Shown here piece by piece: positions 51,655-59,496 of a DNA stretch of 64,000 bases (the stretch's first letter is position 1; each line of letters opens with the position of its first letter). The stretch spans positions 62,001 to 126,000 of the forward strand of contig JAHBZS010000004.1 of the NCBI GenBank assembly GCA_019635285.1. Direction: 5' to 3'. Origin of the DNA: Rubrivivax sp. (GTDB lineage Bacteria; Pseudomonadota; Gammaproteobacteria; Burkholderiales; Burkholderiaceae_C). The translations under genes and the position numbers were made by a program. The notes below the pieces were generated by a model. The model saw only the letters and a list, made by a program, of their open reading frames with translations, searched no databases and had not been told where the DNA came from.

Positions 51655-53106
51655 ATGACGACCCGTAGTACCCACCCCGCCTGGGGCGTGCTGGCCAGCA
51701 CACGCTACCTGCCACGCCTGCGCCTGGAGCGCAGCGCCATGCTGGCCCAGCATCAATGGATGGCACCCGGCCTGCGCGGCCTGGCCAAGGGCCGGCGCAG
51801 CATGGCCAGCTGGGACGAGGACGGCGTGACGATGGCCGTCGAAGCCGGACGCCGGCTGCTGCAGGCGCTGCCCGGTACGGCGCCGCAGGAGCTGACGCTG
51901 GCCTCGACCACGCTGCCCTTCGCCGACCGGCTGAATGCCGGCGTCGTCGCCGCCGCGTTGGGGCTGCCCGAGCAGACGGCCGTGCGCGACGTCGCCGGCA
52001 GCACGCGCTGCGCGCTCACCGAGCTGGCGGCGGCCCTGCGCCAGCCGGCCGCATCGACGCGGCTGGTGCTGGCATCGGAGCGGCGCGTGCCGCGCCCGGC
52101 CAGCGCACAGGAGATGATCGCCGGCGACGGCGCCGCCGGCATCGCCGTCGGCCAGGGCCACGTGCTGGCCACCTGCGTCGGCGCGGCCTCGCTGCATGCC
52201 GACTTCGTCGACCACTTCCGCGAGACCGGCCGCGAGCACGACTACGGCTGGGAAGAACGCTGGGTGCGCGACGAGGGCTACCTGAAGCTGGCCGTCACGG
52301 CCTTCAAGCGCTGCCTCGGCGACGCCGGCATCGCCGCTGCGGACATCGCGCACTTCGTCATGCCGTCGCCGCTGCCCAAGGCCAACGAGGCGGTGGCCAG
52401 AAAGCTCGGCGTCGCGCCCGCAGCCGTGGTCTCCACCGGCCACGAGGACGGCGGCGACCTCGGCAGCGCGCAGGCGCTGGCCATGCTCGACGTGGCGCTG
52501 CGTGCGGCCGAGCCTGGCGCGCTGATCCTGGTCGGCGCGTTCTCCAGCGGTTGCGACGCGCTGCTGCTGCGCCGCACCGACCTGCCCTGCGCCGGACCGG
52601 TGCCCGAGCCCGGCAAGGCCGAGACCAGCTACCTGAAGTACCTGTCCTTCACCGGCCAGATCGAGCTCGAATGGGGCATGCGCGCCGAGATGGACAACAA
52701 GACCGCGCTCACCGCCGCCTGGCGCGACCGGCCGCGCATGGCGCGCTTCGAAGGCGGCCGCTGCGCGGCCTGCGGCACGGTGCAGTTCCCGCGCAGCGCG
52801 CTGTGCGTCAACCCCGAATGCCGCGCCGAAGGCCAGCAGCAGCCGCTGAGCCTCGCCGACACGCCGGCGCGCGTGCTGTCGCACACCAGCGACTTCCTGG
52901 CCTACACGCCGCACCCGCCCTTCCAGTTCGGGCACGTGGACTTCGAAGGCGGCGGCCGGGTGCTGATGGAGTTCGCCGACACCGATGCCGGCGAACTGCA
53001 GGTGGGCCTGCCGCTGCGCATGGTCTACCGCATCAAGGAATTCGACCGGCAGCGCGGCTTCCGCCGCTACTTCTGGAAAGCCACCCCGGTGAGAGGAGCA
53101 CTCTGA
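51655..53106 (+). CDS. HMG-CoA synthase/KAS III-like protein fused to DUF35 zinc-ribbon OB-fold domain
   Basis: 483 residues. Residues about 10-340 are thiolase-fold, like HMG-CoA synthase/ketoacyl-synthase III; the putative nucleophile Cys119 lies in AGSTRCALTELAAALRQ, and DGAAGIAVGQGHVL and VGAFSSGCDALLLR follow. Residues about 350-483 are a rubredoxin-like zinc ribbon (CAAC then CVNPEC) plus OB-fold (SHTSDFLAYTPHPPFQFGHV) of the DUF35 type. DUF35 proteins partner thiolases and stabilise or channel CoA substrates. It is directly followed (TGATG) by a thiolase, so the two likely form one complex acting in C-C bond cleavage or condensation. Operator copy 7 is upstream. Confidence 0.87.
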   Translation: MTTRSTHPAWGVLASTRYLPRLRLERSAMLAQHQWMAPGLRGLAKGRRSMASWDEDGVTMAVEAGRRLLQALPGTAPQELTLASTTLPFADRLNAGVVAAALGLPEQTAVRDVAGSTRCALTELAAALRQPAASTRLVLASERRVPRPASAQEMIAGDGAAGIAVGQGHVLATCVGAASLHADFVDHFRETGREHDYGWEERWVRDEGYLKLAVTAFKRCLGDAGIAAADIAHFVMPSPLPKANEAVARKLGVAPAAVVSTGHEDGGDLGSAQALAMLDVALRAAEPGALILVGAFSSGCDALLLRRTDLPCAGPVPEPGKAETSYLKYLSFTGQIELEWGMRAEMDNKTALTAAWRDRPRMARFEGGRCAACGTVQFPRSALCVNPECRAEGQQQPLSLADTPARVLSHTSDFLAYTPHPPFQFGHVDFEGGGRVLMEFADTDAGELQVGLPLRMVYRIKEFDRQRGFRRYFWKATPVRGAL

Positions 53107-54320
53107 TGGCCAGCGGCATCCGCGACAAGGTGGCGATCCTCGGCATGGGCTGCTCGCGCTTCGGCGAGCGCTGGGACATGGGCGCGGACGAGCTGATGCT
53201 CGAAGCCTTCAACGAAGCCCGCGCCGACGCCGGCATCGACATCAAGCAGCTGCAGGCCGCCTGGCTCGGCGTGTGCCTGGAGGAGAACAACGTCGGCAAG
53301 ACCGCCGGCCCGCTGGCCGCAGCGCTGCGCCTGCCGCGCATCGCCGCCACGCGCGTGGAGAACGCCTGTGCCACCGGCACCGAAGCGCTGCGCGGCGCGG
53401 CCTATGCGGTGGCCTCGGGCGCCTACGACTTCGTGCTCGCGCTGGGCGTCGAGAAGCTCAAGGACACCGGCTACGGTGGCCTGCCGGTGCGCACGCGCGG
53501 CGTCGCCAACGACCTGTGGTTGCCCAACAGCACGGCGCCCGGCGCTTTCGCGCAGCTGGCATCGGCCTACGCGGCCAAGCACCGCGTCGACGCCAAGGAT
53601 CTGAAGCGCGCCATGGCCCATGTCTCCGTCAAGAGCCATGCCAACGCGGCGCTGAACCCGAAGGCGCACCTGCGCAATGCCATCACCGAGGACGACGTGC
53701 TCAAGGCCGCGACCATCGCCGCGCCGCTGGGCCTGTACGACTGCTGCGGCGTCAGCGACGGCGCGGCCTGCGCGATCCTGACCACGCCGGAGATCGCCAA
53801 GGCGCTGCACCCCGACCGCGAGGTGGTGACGATCAAGGCCCTGGAGGTCTCGGTCAGCAACGGCGAGGAACAGAGCTTCAGCGGCCCGCAGGCCTGGGAC
53901 GGCGCCAGCATCCAGACCGCGCGCGAAGCCGGTGCGCGCGCCTTCGCGTCGGCCGGCGTCAGCGACCCGCGGCGGCAGATCCAGATGGCCGAGGTGCACG
54001 ACTGCTTCTCCATCACCGAAACCGTGCTGATGGAAGACCTGCAGTTCAGCGCCCCCGGCCGCGCCATCCACGACGTGCTCGATGGCGTGTTCGACCGCGA
54101 CGGCGCGCTGCCGGTACAGCCCGACGGCGGGCTGAAATGTTTCGGCCACCCGATCGGTGCGTCGGGGCTGCGCATGGTCTACGAGATCTGGCTGCAGGTG
54201 CATGGCCGCGCCGGGCAGCGCCAGCTGCCCCGCGTGGACCTGGGCCTGACGCACAACCTCGGCGGCCATCCGCACCAGAACGTCTGCGCCGTGGCCATCG
54301 TCGGCCGCCAGGGCGCGTAG
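53106..54320 (+). CDS. SCP2/SCPx-type thiolase (acetyl-CoA acyltransferase family)
   Basis: 404-residue thiolase. The nucleophile Cys88 is in VENACATGTEALRGAA, and the histidine region is MAEVHDCFSITETVLME. The C-terminal motif is KCFGHPIGASGLRMVYE with a Gly-His pair, then THNLGGHPHQNVCAVAI. This arrangement (HDCFSITE) is that of the sterol-carrier-protein-x thiolases that cleave branched 3-ketoacyl-CoA, rather than the FadA class. Encoded overlapping the DUF35 fusion protein, with which it probably forms a complex. Downstream are BadH- and BadI-like genes, so it may release acetyl- or propionyl-CoA after side-chain oxidation. Confidence 0.9.
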   Translation: MASGIRDKVAILGMGCSRFGERWDMGADELMLEAFNEARADAGIDIKQLQAAWLGVCLEENNVGKTAGPLAAALRLPRIAATRVENACATGTEALRGAAYAVASGAYDFVLALGVEKLKDTGYGGLPVRTRGVANDLWLPNSTAPGAFAQLASAYAAKHRVDAKDLKRAMAHVSVKSHANAALNPKAHLRNAITEDDVLKAATIAAPLGLYDCCGVSDGAACAILTTPEIAKALHPDREVVTIKALEVSVSNGEEQSFSGPQAWDGASIQTAREAGARAFASAGVSDPRRQIQMAEVHDCFSITETVLMEDLQFSAPGRAIHDVLDGVFDRDGALPVQPDGGLKCFGHPIGASGLRMVYEIWLQVHGRAGQRQLPRVDLGLTHNLGGHPHQNVCAVAIVGRQGA

Positions 54321-54351
54321 TCTCAAAACCCATTCGAAGGAGCAAGCTGAA

Positions 54352-55122
54352 ATGCGAGGACTGCAGGGCAAGATTGCCATCGTCACCGGTGCTGGCAGCG
54401 GCATCGGCCGCGCCATTGCCACGCGGCTGGCAGCCGAGGGCTGCGTGGTCGGCGTATTCGACATCAACGAGGCCGGCGCGGCAGAGAGCGTGAGCGCGAT
54501 CGAGGCCGCCGGCGGCAAGGCGCTGGCGGTGAAATGCGACATCACCGACTACCCCGCGGTCACGGCCGCGGTGGCCGCCTTCGAGCAGCAGGCCGGCCAG
54601 GGCACCGACGTGCTGGTCAACAACGCCGGCTGGGACACGCCGATGCCCTTCCTGAAGACCACGCCCGACTTCTGGGCCAAGGTCACGGCCATCAACTGGT
54701 TCGGCCCGCTGCACATGACGCATGCGGTGGCGCAGGGCATGGCCGCGCGCAAGAGCGGGCGCATCGTGCAGATCGCCTCGGACGCCGGGCGCGTGGGCAG
54801 CAGCGGCGAGGTGGTGTATTCCGGCTGCAAGGGCGCGACCATCGCCTTCAGCAAGGCGCTGGCGCGCGAACTGGCACGCGCCAACGTCACCATCAATACC
54901 GTCTGCCCCGGCCCGACCGACACGCCGGCGATGAGCGCCTTCGTCGGCACCGGTGAACAGGGACAGAAGATCCGCGACGCGATGGTCAAGGGCGTGCCGC
55001 TCGGGCGCATCGGCATGCCCGACGACTATCCCGGGCTGGTGGCTTTCCTGGCGAGCGACGACGCCGCCTTCATGACCGGGCAGACGATCAGCGTCTCCGG
55101 TGGTTTGACGATGCATGGTTGA
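54352..55122 (+). CDS. badH: 2-hydroxycyclohexanecarboxyl-CoA dehydrogenase-like SDR (BadH homologue)
   Basis: 256-residue SDR. Beyond the generic features (VTGAGSGIGRAIATRLAAEG, YSGCKGATIAFSK with Tyr and Lys), it has segments matching my memory of Rhodopseudomonas palustris BadH: LVNNAGWD, IASDAGRVGSSGEVVYSGCK, VCPGPTDTP and ISVSGGLTM at the C-terminus. BadH oxidises 2-hydroxycyclohexanecarboxyl-CoA to the 2-keto ester. The next gene encodes the hydrolase that opens that ring, so the pair is a recognised ring-cleavage module. The same chemistry on a related alicyclic acyl-CoA is possible. Confidence 0.85.
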   Translation: MRGLQGKIAIVTGAGSGIGRAIATRLAAEGCVVGVFDINEAGAAESVSAIEAAGGKALAVKCDITDYPAVTAAVAAFEQQAGQGTDVLVNNAGWDTPMPFLKTTPDFWAKVTAINWFGPLHMTHAVAQGMAARKSGRIVQIASDAGRVGSSGEVVYSGCKGATIAFSKALARELARANVTINTVCPGPTDTPAMSAFVGTGEQGQKIRDAMVKGVPLGRIGMPDDYPGLVAFLASDDAAFMTGQTISVSGGLTMHG

Positions 55123-55137
55123 TCAAGGAAGACAGAC

Positions 55138-55935
55138 ATGAGCAAGGACTACAAGGACATACTGTACGAAGTGCGCGACGGCGTCGTGCGCATCACCATC
55201 AACCGGCCCGAGGTCTACAACGCCTTCCGCAACCAGACGCTGGAAGAGCTGATCGACGCGCTGCACCGTGCCGACGAGGAGAAGAGCGCCAACGTGATGG
55301 TGCTGACCGGCGCCGGCGACAAGGCCTTCTGCACCGGTGGCGACCAGAAGATCCACCAGAACGAGACCGGGCTGTATGGCCCGCGCGGAACGGTCGGCAT
55401 GCCGATCGAAGAGATGCAGACCGCGCTGCGCGACCTGCGCAAGGTGTCGATCGCCCGGGTGCAGGGCTTCGCCATCGGCGGCGGCAACGTGTTCGCGACG
55501 ATCTGCGACATCACGCTGGCCAGCGAGAAGGCGGCCTTCGGCCAGGTCGGCCCGAAGGTCGGCTCGGTCGATCCCGGCTGGGGCACGGCCTATCTCGCGC
55601 GCATCGTCGGCGAGAAGAAGGCGCGCGAGATGTGGTTCACCTGCCAGCGCTACAGCGCGCAGGAGGCCAAGGAGATGGGGCTGGTCAACAAGGTGGTGCC
55701 GCACGACCAGCTCGATGCCGAGGTCGACAAGTGGTGCGCGATGATCAACGAGATGAGCCCGACCGCGCTGACCATCGCCAAGCGCAGCTTCAACGCCGAT
55801 ACCGAGACCATCCGCGGCATCAGCTTCCAGGGCATCCAGACGGTCAAGCACTTCTACCAGACCGACGAGAGCAAGGAAGGCGTCAACGCCTTCAACGAGC
55901 GCCGCAAGGCCGACTTCAAGAAGTTCGCGAGCTGA
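55138..55935 (+). CDS. badI: 2-ketocyclohexanecarboxyl-CoA hydrolase-like protein (BadI homologue)
   Basis: 265-residue crotonase of the BadI/MenB branch. It has YEVRDGVVRITINRPEVYNA, AGDKAFCTGGDQKIHQNETG, then RVQGFAIGGGNVFATICDIT, FGQVGPKVGSVDPGWGTAYL and VGEKKAREMWFTCQRYSA, all close to remembered BadI sequence. BadI hydrolyses the C-C bond of 2-ketocyclohexane-1-carboxyl-CoA, giving pimelyl-CoA. It follows the BadH homologue by 15 nt. This is the strongest functional clue in the window: the pathway handles a six-membered alicyclic ring. The substrate could carry extra substituents. Confidence 0.87.
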   Translation: MSKDYKDILYEVRDGVVRITINRPEVYNAFRNQTLEELIDALHRADEEKSANVMVLTGAGDKAFCTGGDQKIHQNETGLYGPRGTVGMPIEEMQTALRDLRKVSIARVQGFAIGGGNVFATICDITLASEKAAFGQVGPKVGSVDPGWGTAYLARIVGEKKAREMWFTCQRYSAQEAKEMGLVNKVVPHDQLDAEVDKWCAMINEMSPTALTIAKRSFNADTETIRGISFQGIQTVKHFYQTDESKEGVNAFNERRKADFKKFAS

Positions 55936-55940
55936 CCCCC

Positions 55941-57377
55941 GTGGCCGCTCCCATCACCACGGGGCTGGACGCCGACGGCGTGCTGGTCGCGACCATCGAC
56001 ATGGCCGAGCGCACGATGAACGTGTTCTCGGTCGAGCTGATGGACGCGCTGGATGCGCTGATGGACCGTGTCGACACCGACCCGGCGGTACGCAGCTGCG
56101 TCATCACCTCCGGCAAGAGCAGCTTCCTGGCCGGCGCCGATCTGACGATGGTGCGCGGTTACTGCGACAGCGCGCGCAGCGCCACGCATGCGCAGATGTT
56201 CGAGATGTGCGGCCGGCTCGGGCGCCAGTTCGTGCGTCTTGAGGCCGCGGCCAAACCCTACGTGGCGGCGCTGAACGGCCTGGCGCTCGGCGGCGGCCTG
56301 GAGCTGTCGCTGGCCTGCCGCGTGCGGCTGGTGGCCGACGACCCGCGCCTGCAGCTGGGCGTGCCCGAGGTGCGCTGGGGCCTGCTGCCGGGCGCCGGCG
56401 GCACGCAGCGGCTGCCGCGCCTGGCCGGCTTCGCGCCGGCGATGAAGATGCTGCTCACCGGCCAGCCGGTCGACCCCGCCACGGCGCAGAAGCTGGGCAT
56501 CGTCTCGGCGGTGGTGCCGCAGAGCAAACTGCTCGACGAGGCCAAGGCCGTGGCGCGCGCGCTGCACGGCACGGCCTACGACCCGGCGCTGAAGTTCAAG
56601 CATCTGGCGCAGGCCGACGTGCCGGCGCCGGGGAACGGCGTGGCCGCCGCGGTCGCGGCGCAGCACGGCGTGTCGGGCACGGACTACGAGCTCTATCCTG
56701 CCTACTCGGCCATCGTCGACAGCGTGCTCTACGGCGCGCGCCTGCCGCTGGACGAGGCCAACACGGTGGAGATGAACAACTTCCTGCGGCTGATGTTCAA
56801 CCCGGTCGCCGGCCGTATGGTGCGCACGCTGTTCCTGGAGCGGCTGCGCGCCGAAAGGGAACTGGCACCTCCCCCTGGCGTGGCCGTGGAAAGCCTGCGC
56901 CACGGGCCGATCAGCGCCGGCCGCGAAGCCTGGCAGGCCGCGCTCGGCCGCCTGAAGCTGCCGCAACAGCTGGACGCCGCGCTGCCGGCCGACACCGCCG
57001 AAGTCACCGACCGCGCCGGCGCGGTGCATCGTGCCGCACTGCGTGTCGTCGGCGAAGCGCCGGCGCCCGTCAGCGGCGCCCAGCTGGTGCTGTCGCCGGC
57101 CGGGCCCTACGGCCGCGTGCTGGAGATCGCCGGCGCCGATGACGCACAGGCTGCGGTGTTCGCGGCGCTGGCCACGCGCCTGTGGTCGCTGCCCTGGCGC
57201 ACGCCCGGGCCGGTCAGCCGGCTGGCCTCGCTGCACGGTCGCACGCTCGACGAGCAGGCCCAGGCCGCCCGCACCTGGCGGGAGGGCGACCCGGCCTTCA
57301 TCGACGTGGCGGCCTGCCTGGCCGGTACCACGCCGGCCTGGAGCGGCGGTCCGCTGACCTGGTCCGCCGATCGATGA
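55941..57377 (+). CDS. FadB/FadJ-type protein reduced to the crotonase half and linker
   Basis: 478 residues, GTG start. Residues about 5-205 form an enoyl-CoA hydratase domain with NGLALGGGLELSLACRVRL (first catalytic Glu), LGVPEVRWGLLPGAGGTQRL (second Glu), and KSSFLAGADLTMVRG; both glutamates are intact. Residues about 225-310 look like the linker of FadB/FadJ (YPAYSAIVDSVLYGARLPLD). Then, instead of an NAD-binding domain, there are about 150 residues I cannot assign (GPYGRVLEIAGADDAQ region). The missing 3-hydroxyacyl-CoA dehydrogenase part exists as a separate gene at 38775. Stop overlaps the next start by 4 nt. Confidence 0.82.
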   Translation: MAAPITTGLDADGVLVATIDMAERTMNVFSVELMDALDALMDRVDTDPAVRSCVITSGKSSFLAGADLTMVRGYCDSARSATHAQMFEMCGRLGRQFVRLEAAAKPYVAALNGLALGGGLELSLACRVRLVADDPRLQLGVPEVRWGLLPGAGGTQRLPRLAGFAPAMKMLLTGQPVDPATAQKLGIVSAVVPQSKLLDEAKAVARALHGTAYDPALKFKHLAQADVPAPGNGVAAAVAAQHGVSGTDYELYPAYSAIVDSVLYGARLPLDEANTVEMNNFLRLMFNPVAGRMVRTLFLERLRAERELAPPPGVAVESLRHGPISAGREAWQAALGRLKLPQQLDAALPADTAEVTDRAGAVHRAALRVVGEAPAPVSGAQLVLSPAGPYGRVLEIAGADDAQAAVFAALATRLWSLPWRTPGPVSRLASLHGRTLDEQAQAARTWREGDPAFIDVAACLAGTTPAWSGGPLTWSADR

Positions 57378-57823
57378 TCGACCGCAGCAAGGTTGGCTTC
57401 CAGACGATGCCCACGCAGGTGGTCATCGACGCCTGGCGCGTCAAGCTGTTCTGCCAGGCGATCGGCGAAGACGATGCGCGCTACTGGGACCCGGCGGCCG
57501 CCGCGGCAACCGGCGAGCCGGCCTGCCCGCTGCCGCCGACCTTCCTGAAAGCGGTGGAAGGCGAGCACTTCAGCAGCGCCGCGCTGATGCAGTTGCTGCA
57601 GGTGCCGCTGCTGGGCGTGCTGCATGCCGAGCAGCAGTTCGATTACCTGGCGCCGGTGCATGTCGGCGACACGGTCGAACTGAGCCGCCGCGTCGACCGC
57701 ATCTTCGACAAGAAGGACGGCGCGCTGAGCTTCATCGTCGTCGACACCGACTACCGCGTCGCCGGCCAGGCGGTGGCACGCAGTACGCAGACCATCCTGG
57801 TGCGCAACCCGGTCGCGGCATGA
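57374..57823 (+). CDS. MaoC N-terminal-type hotdog subunit (FAS1-like dehydratase)
   Basis: 149-residue hotdog protein of the MaoC_dehydrat_N kind: VVIDAWRVKLFCQAIGEDDA early, PLPPTFLKAVEG, AEQQFDYLAPVHVGDTVELS, and FIVVDTDYRVAGQAVARSTQ. It lacks the GDxNPxH catalytic motif, so it should be the non-catalytic partner, analogous to ChsH2-type subunits in steroid degradation, of the catalytic subunit encoded next. Start codon ATG overlaps the FadB-half stop (ATGA), and its own stop overlaps the next gene by 4 nt. Confidence 0.87.
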   Translation: MIDRSKVGFQTMPTQVVIDAWRVKLFCQAIGEDDARYWDPAAAAATGEPACPLPPTFLKAVEGEHFSSAALMQLLQVPLLGVLHAEQQFDYLAPVHVGDTVELSRRVDRIFDKKDGALSFIVVDTDYRVAGQAVARSTQTILVRNPVAA

Positions 57824-58200
57824 ACTGGCCCGCCGAACTGCGCCTGCACACGCCGCCGGTCACGCCGCTGCAGCTGGCGCTCTTCGCTGCCGCCTCGGGC
57901 GACCACAACCCGTTGCACCTGGACCCTGACGTGGCACGCCGCGCCGGCTTCGACAAGCCGGTGGTGCACGGCATGCTGAGCATGGCGCTGGCCGCGAAGC
58001 TGTTCACGCGCGAGTTCGGGCCGCAGGCCCTGATGCGACTGCACACGCGTTTCGTCGGCGTGGCGTTGGTCGGCGAAGCGCTGGAACTGGTGGCGACGCT
58101 GCGCGAGGCCAACGAGCAGGCCGCACACTACCTGCTGCGTGCATCGACCGAACGCGCCGAGGTCCTCAGCGGCGAGGCCCGACTGCGGTGCACAAGATGA
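57820..58200 (+). CDS. MaoC catalytic hotdog subunit (enoyl-CoA hydratase)
   Basis: 126-residue hotdog protein with the complete hydratase-2 motif ASGDHNPLHLDPDVARRAGF (Asp-His pair) followed by VVHGMLSMALAAKLFTR. It pairs with the non-catalytic subunit encoded immediately upstream (4-nt overlap) to give a two-subunit hydratase like ChsH1-ChsH2, which accommodates bulky ring-bearing enoyl-CoA. The end overlaps the CoA-transferase-like gene by 4 nt. Product would be a 3-hydroxyacyl-CoA; stereochemistry is expected to be 3R as in other MaoC hydratases. Confidence 0.9.
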   Translation: MNWPAELRLHTPPVTPLQLALFAAASGDHNPLHLDPDVARRAGFDKPVVHGMLSMALAAKLFTREFGPQALMRLHTRFVGVALVGEALELVATLREANEQAAHYLLRASTERAEVLSGEARLRCTR

Positions 58201-59438
58201 GCGCCCGGCTGATCGACGCGCTGGCGCCGGGCCTGAAGGTATGGGTGCCGACGTTGTCCAACGAATCGTCGCTGCTGGCCGACGAACTGCGGCGCGATCC
58301 CGAGCGCGCCAGCGGCGTCACCTTCGCCGGCGTGCAGTTCCCAGGCATCGACAGGACGGACTACCTGGCGCTGCACCCGCAGGCGCGGCTGCGCGGCTGG
58401 TTCATGTCGGCGGCGATGCGCCGCGGCCTGGCCGAAGGCCGCGCCGAACTGCCCAGCCAGGACTACCTGGGCATCGCCCGCCATCTGCGCGAGGACGAGC
58501 CCTACGACGTCGCGATCGCGCAGTTGAGCCTGCCCGACGCGCAGGGCTGGTGCGCGCCGGGCCTGGCCGCGGACTTCGTGCCGCTGCTGTGGCAGCGCGC
58601 GCGGCGGCGGGTGGCGCACCTCAACCCGCGCCTGCCGCGGCTGCCTTCGACCTTTCGCGTGCACGTCTCGGAGATCGACCTCGCGGTCGAGGCGGATGCG
58701 CCGCTGAACGACTTCGCCGAGCCGGCGCTTGGTGATCTGGAAAAGCGCATCGGCGCCCACGTCGCCGGCCTGGTGCGCGACGGCGACACGCTGCAGTTCG
58801 GCATCGGCGGCGTGCCGATGTCGATGGCGCATGCCCTGTGCAGCCACCGCCGGCTGCGCTTCCACGGCGGCATGCTGTCCGGCGCGTTCATCGCGCTGTG
58901 GCAGGCAGGAGCGATGGACCGCGACGCGGCCCTTCACACCGGCGTGATCCTCGGCGGGGCCGAGCTGCGCGAGTTGGCTGCGGCGCTGCCGCAACTGCGG
59001 CTGCAGGACGTGGGCTTCACGCACGACCCGGCGCGCATCGCTGCGATCCCGCGCTTCGTCGCCGTGAACGGCGCGGTCGAGGTGGACCTATTCGGCCAGG
59101 TCAATGCCGAACGCGCCGGCGGCCTGATCCAGGCCGGCGCCGGCGGCCTGCCCGCGTTTGCCCAGGGCGCACTGGCCTCGCCCGGCGGCCGCCTGGTGAT
59201 CGCGCTGCCAGCCTCGGCCAAGGGCGGCAGCGTGTCGCGCATCGTGCCCGCGCTCGGCGCGCAGAGCCTGGTGACGCTGCCGCGGCAGCTGGCCGACGCG
59301 GTGGCCACCGAACACGGCGTGGCCGAGCTGCGCGGGCTGTCGCTGCATGCGCGCGCGCAGGCGCTGATCGCCATCGCCGACCCCGCGCACCGGCCGGCGC
59401 TGGCAGCGGCCTGGAACACGATGGCGGCCAGGCTGTGA
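58197..59438 (+). CDS. Acetyl-CoA hydrolase/CoA-transferase family protein with altered active site
   Basis: 413-residue member of the Cat1/4-hydroxybutyrate CoA-transferase family: WVPTLSNESSLLADELRRD, LQFGIGGVPMSMAHALCSHR, DLFGQVNAERAGG and ATEHGVAELRGLSLHARAQA. At the site where the family reads GIHTEMFSDG, with the CoA-bearing catalytic Glu, this protein has RFHGGMLSGAF, so the Glu is Gly225. Classical transferase chemistry through glutamyl-CoA is then questionable; it may be a hydrolase, use another residue, or cleave a ring CoA ester. The start codon overlaps the preceding gene by 4 nt. ATG 58197 preferred over the GTG at 58188. Confidence 0.85.
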   Translation: MSARLIDALAPGLKVWVPTLSNESSLLADELRRDPERASGVTFAGVQFPGIDRTDYLALHPQARLRGWFMSAAMRRGLAEGRAELPSQDYLGIARHLREDEPYDVAIAQLSLPDAQGWCAPGLAADFVPLLWQRARRRVAHLNPRLPRLPSTFRVHVSEIDLAVEADAPLNDFAEPALGDLEKRIGAHVAGLVRDGDTLQFGIGGVPMSMAHALCSHRRLRFHGGMLSGAFIALWQAGAMDRDAALHTGVILGGAELRELAAALPQLRLQDVGFTHDPARIAAIPRFVAVNGAVEVDLFGQVNAERAGGLIQAGAGGLPAFAQGALASPGGRLVIALPASAKGGSVSRIVPALGAQSLVTLPRQLADAVATEHGVAELRGLSLHARAQALIAIADPAHRPALAAAWNTMAARL

Positions 59439-59444
59439 GCGCGC

Positions 59445-59490
59445 ATGGCCGCTCCAAAGCGCTCACCCCGGAGCGCGATCAGCGCGGAGG
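59445..59490. repeat. Degenerate GC-rich intergenic repeat
   Basis: The 58-nt gap before the thioesterase contains GGCCGCTCCAAAGCGCTCAC and GAGCGCGATCAGCGC. It resembles GGCCGTTCCCAAGGCGCTCG in the repeat at 61575, sharing GGCCG, TCC, AAG and CGCTC in the same order. It may be a worn copy of the same intergenic repeat family. Confidence 0.35.
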
Positions 59491-59496
59491 TTGCTT

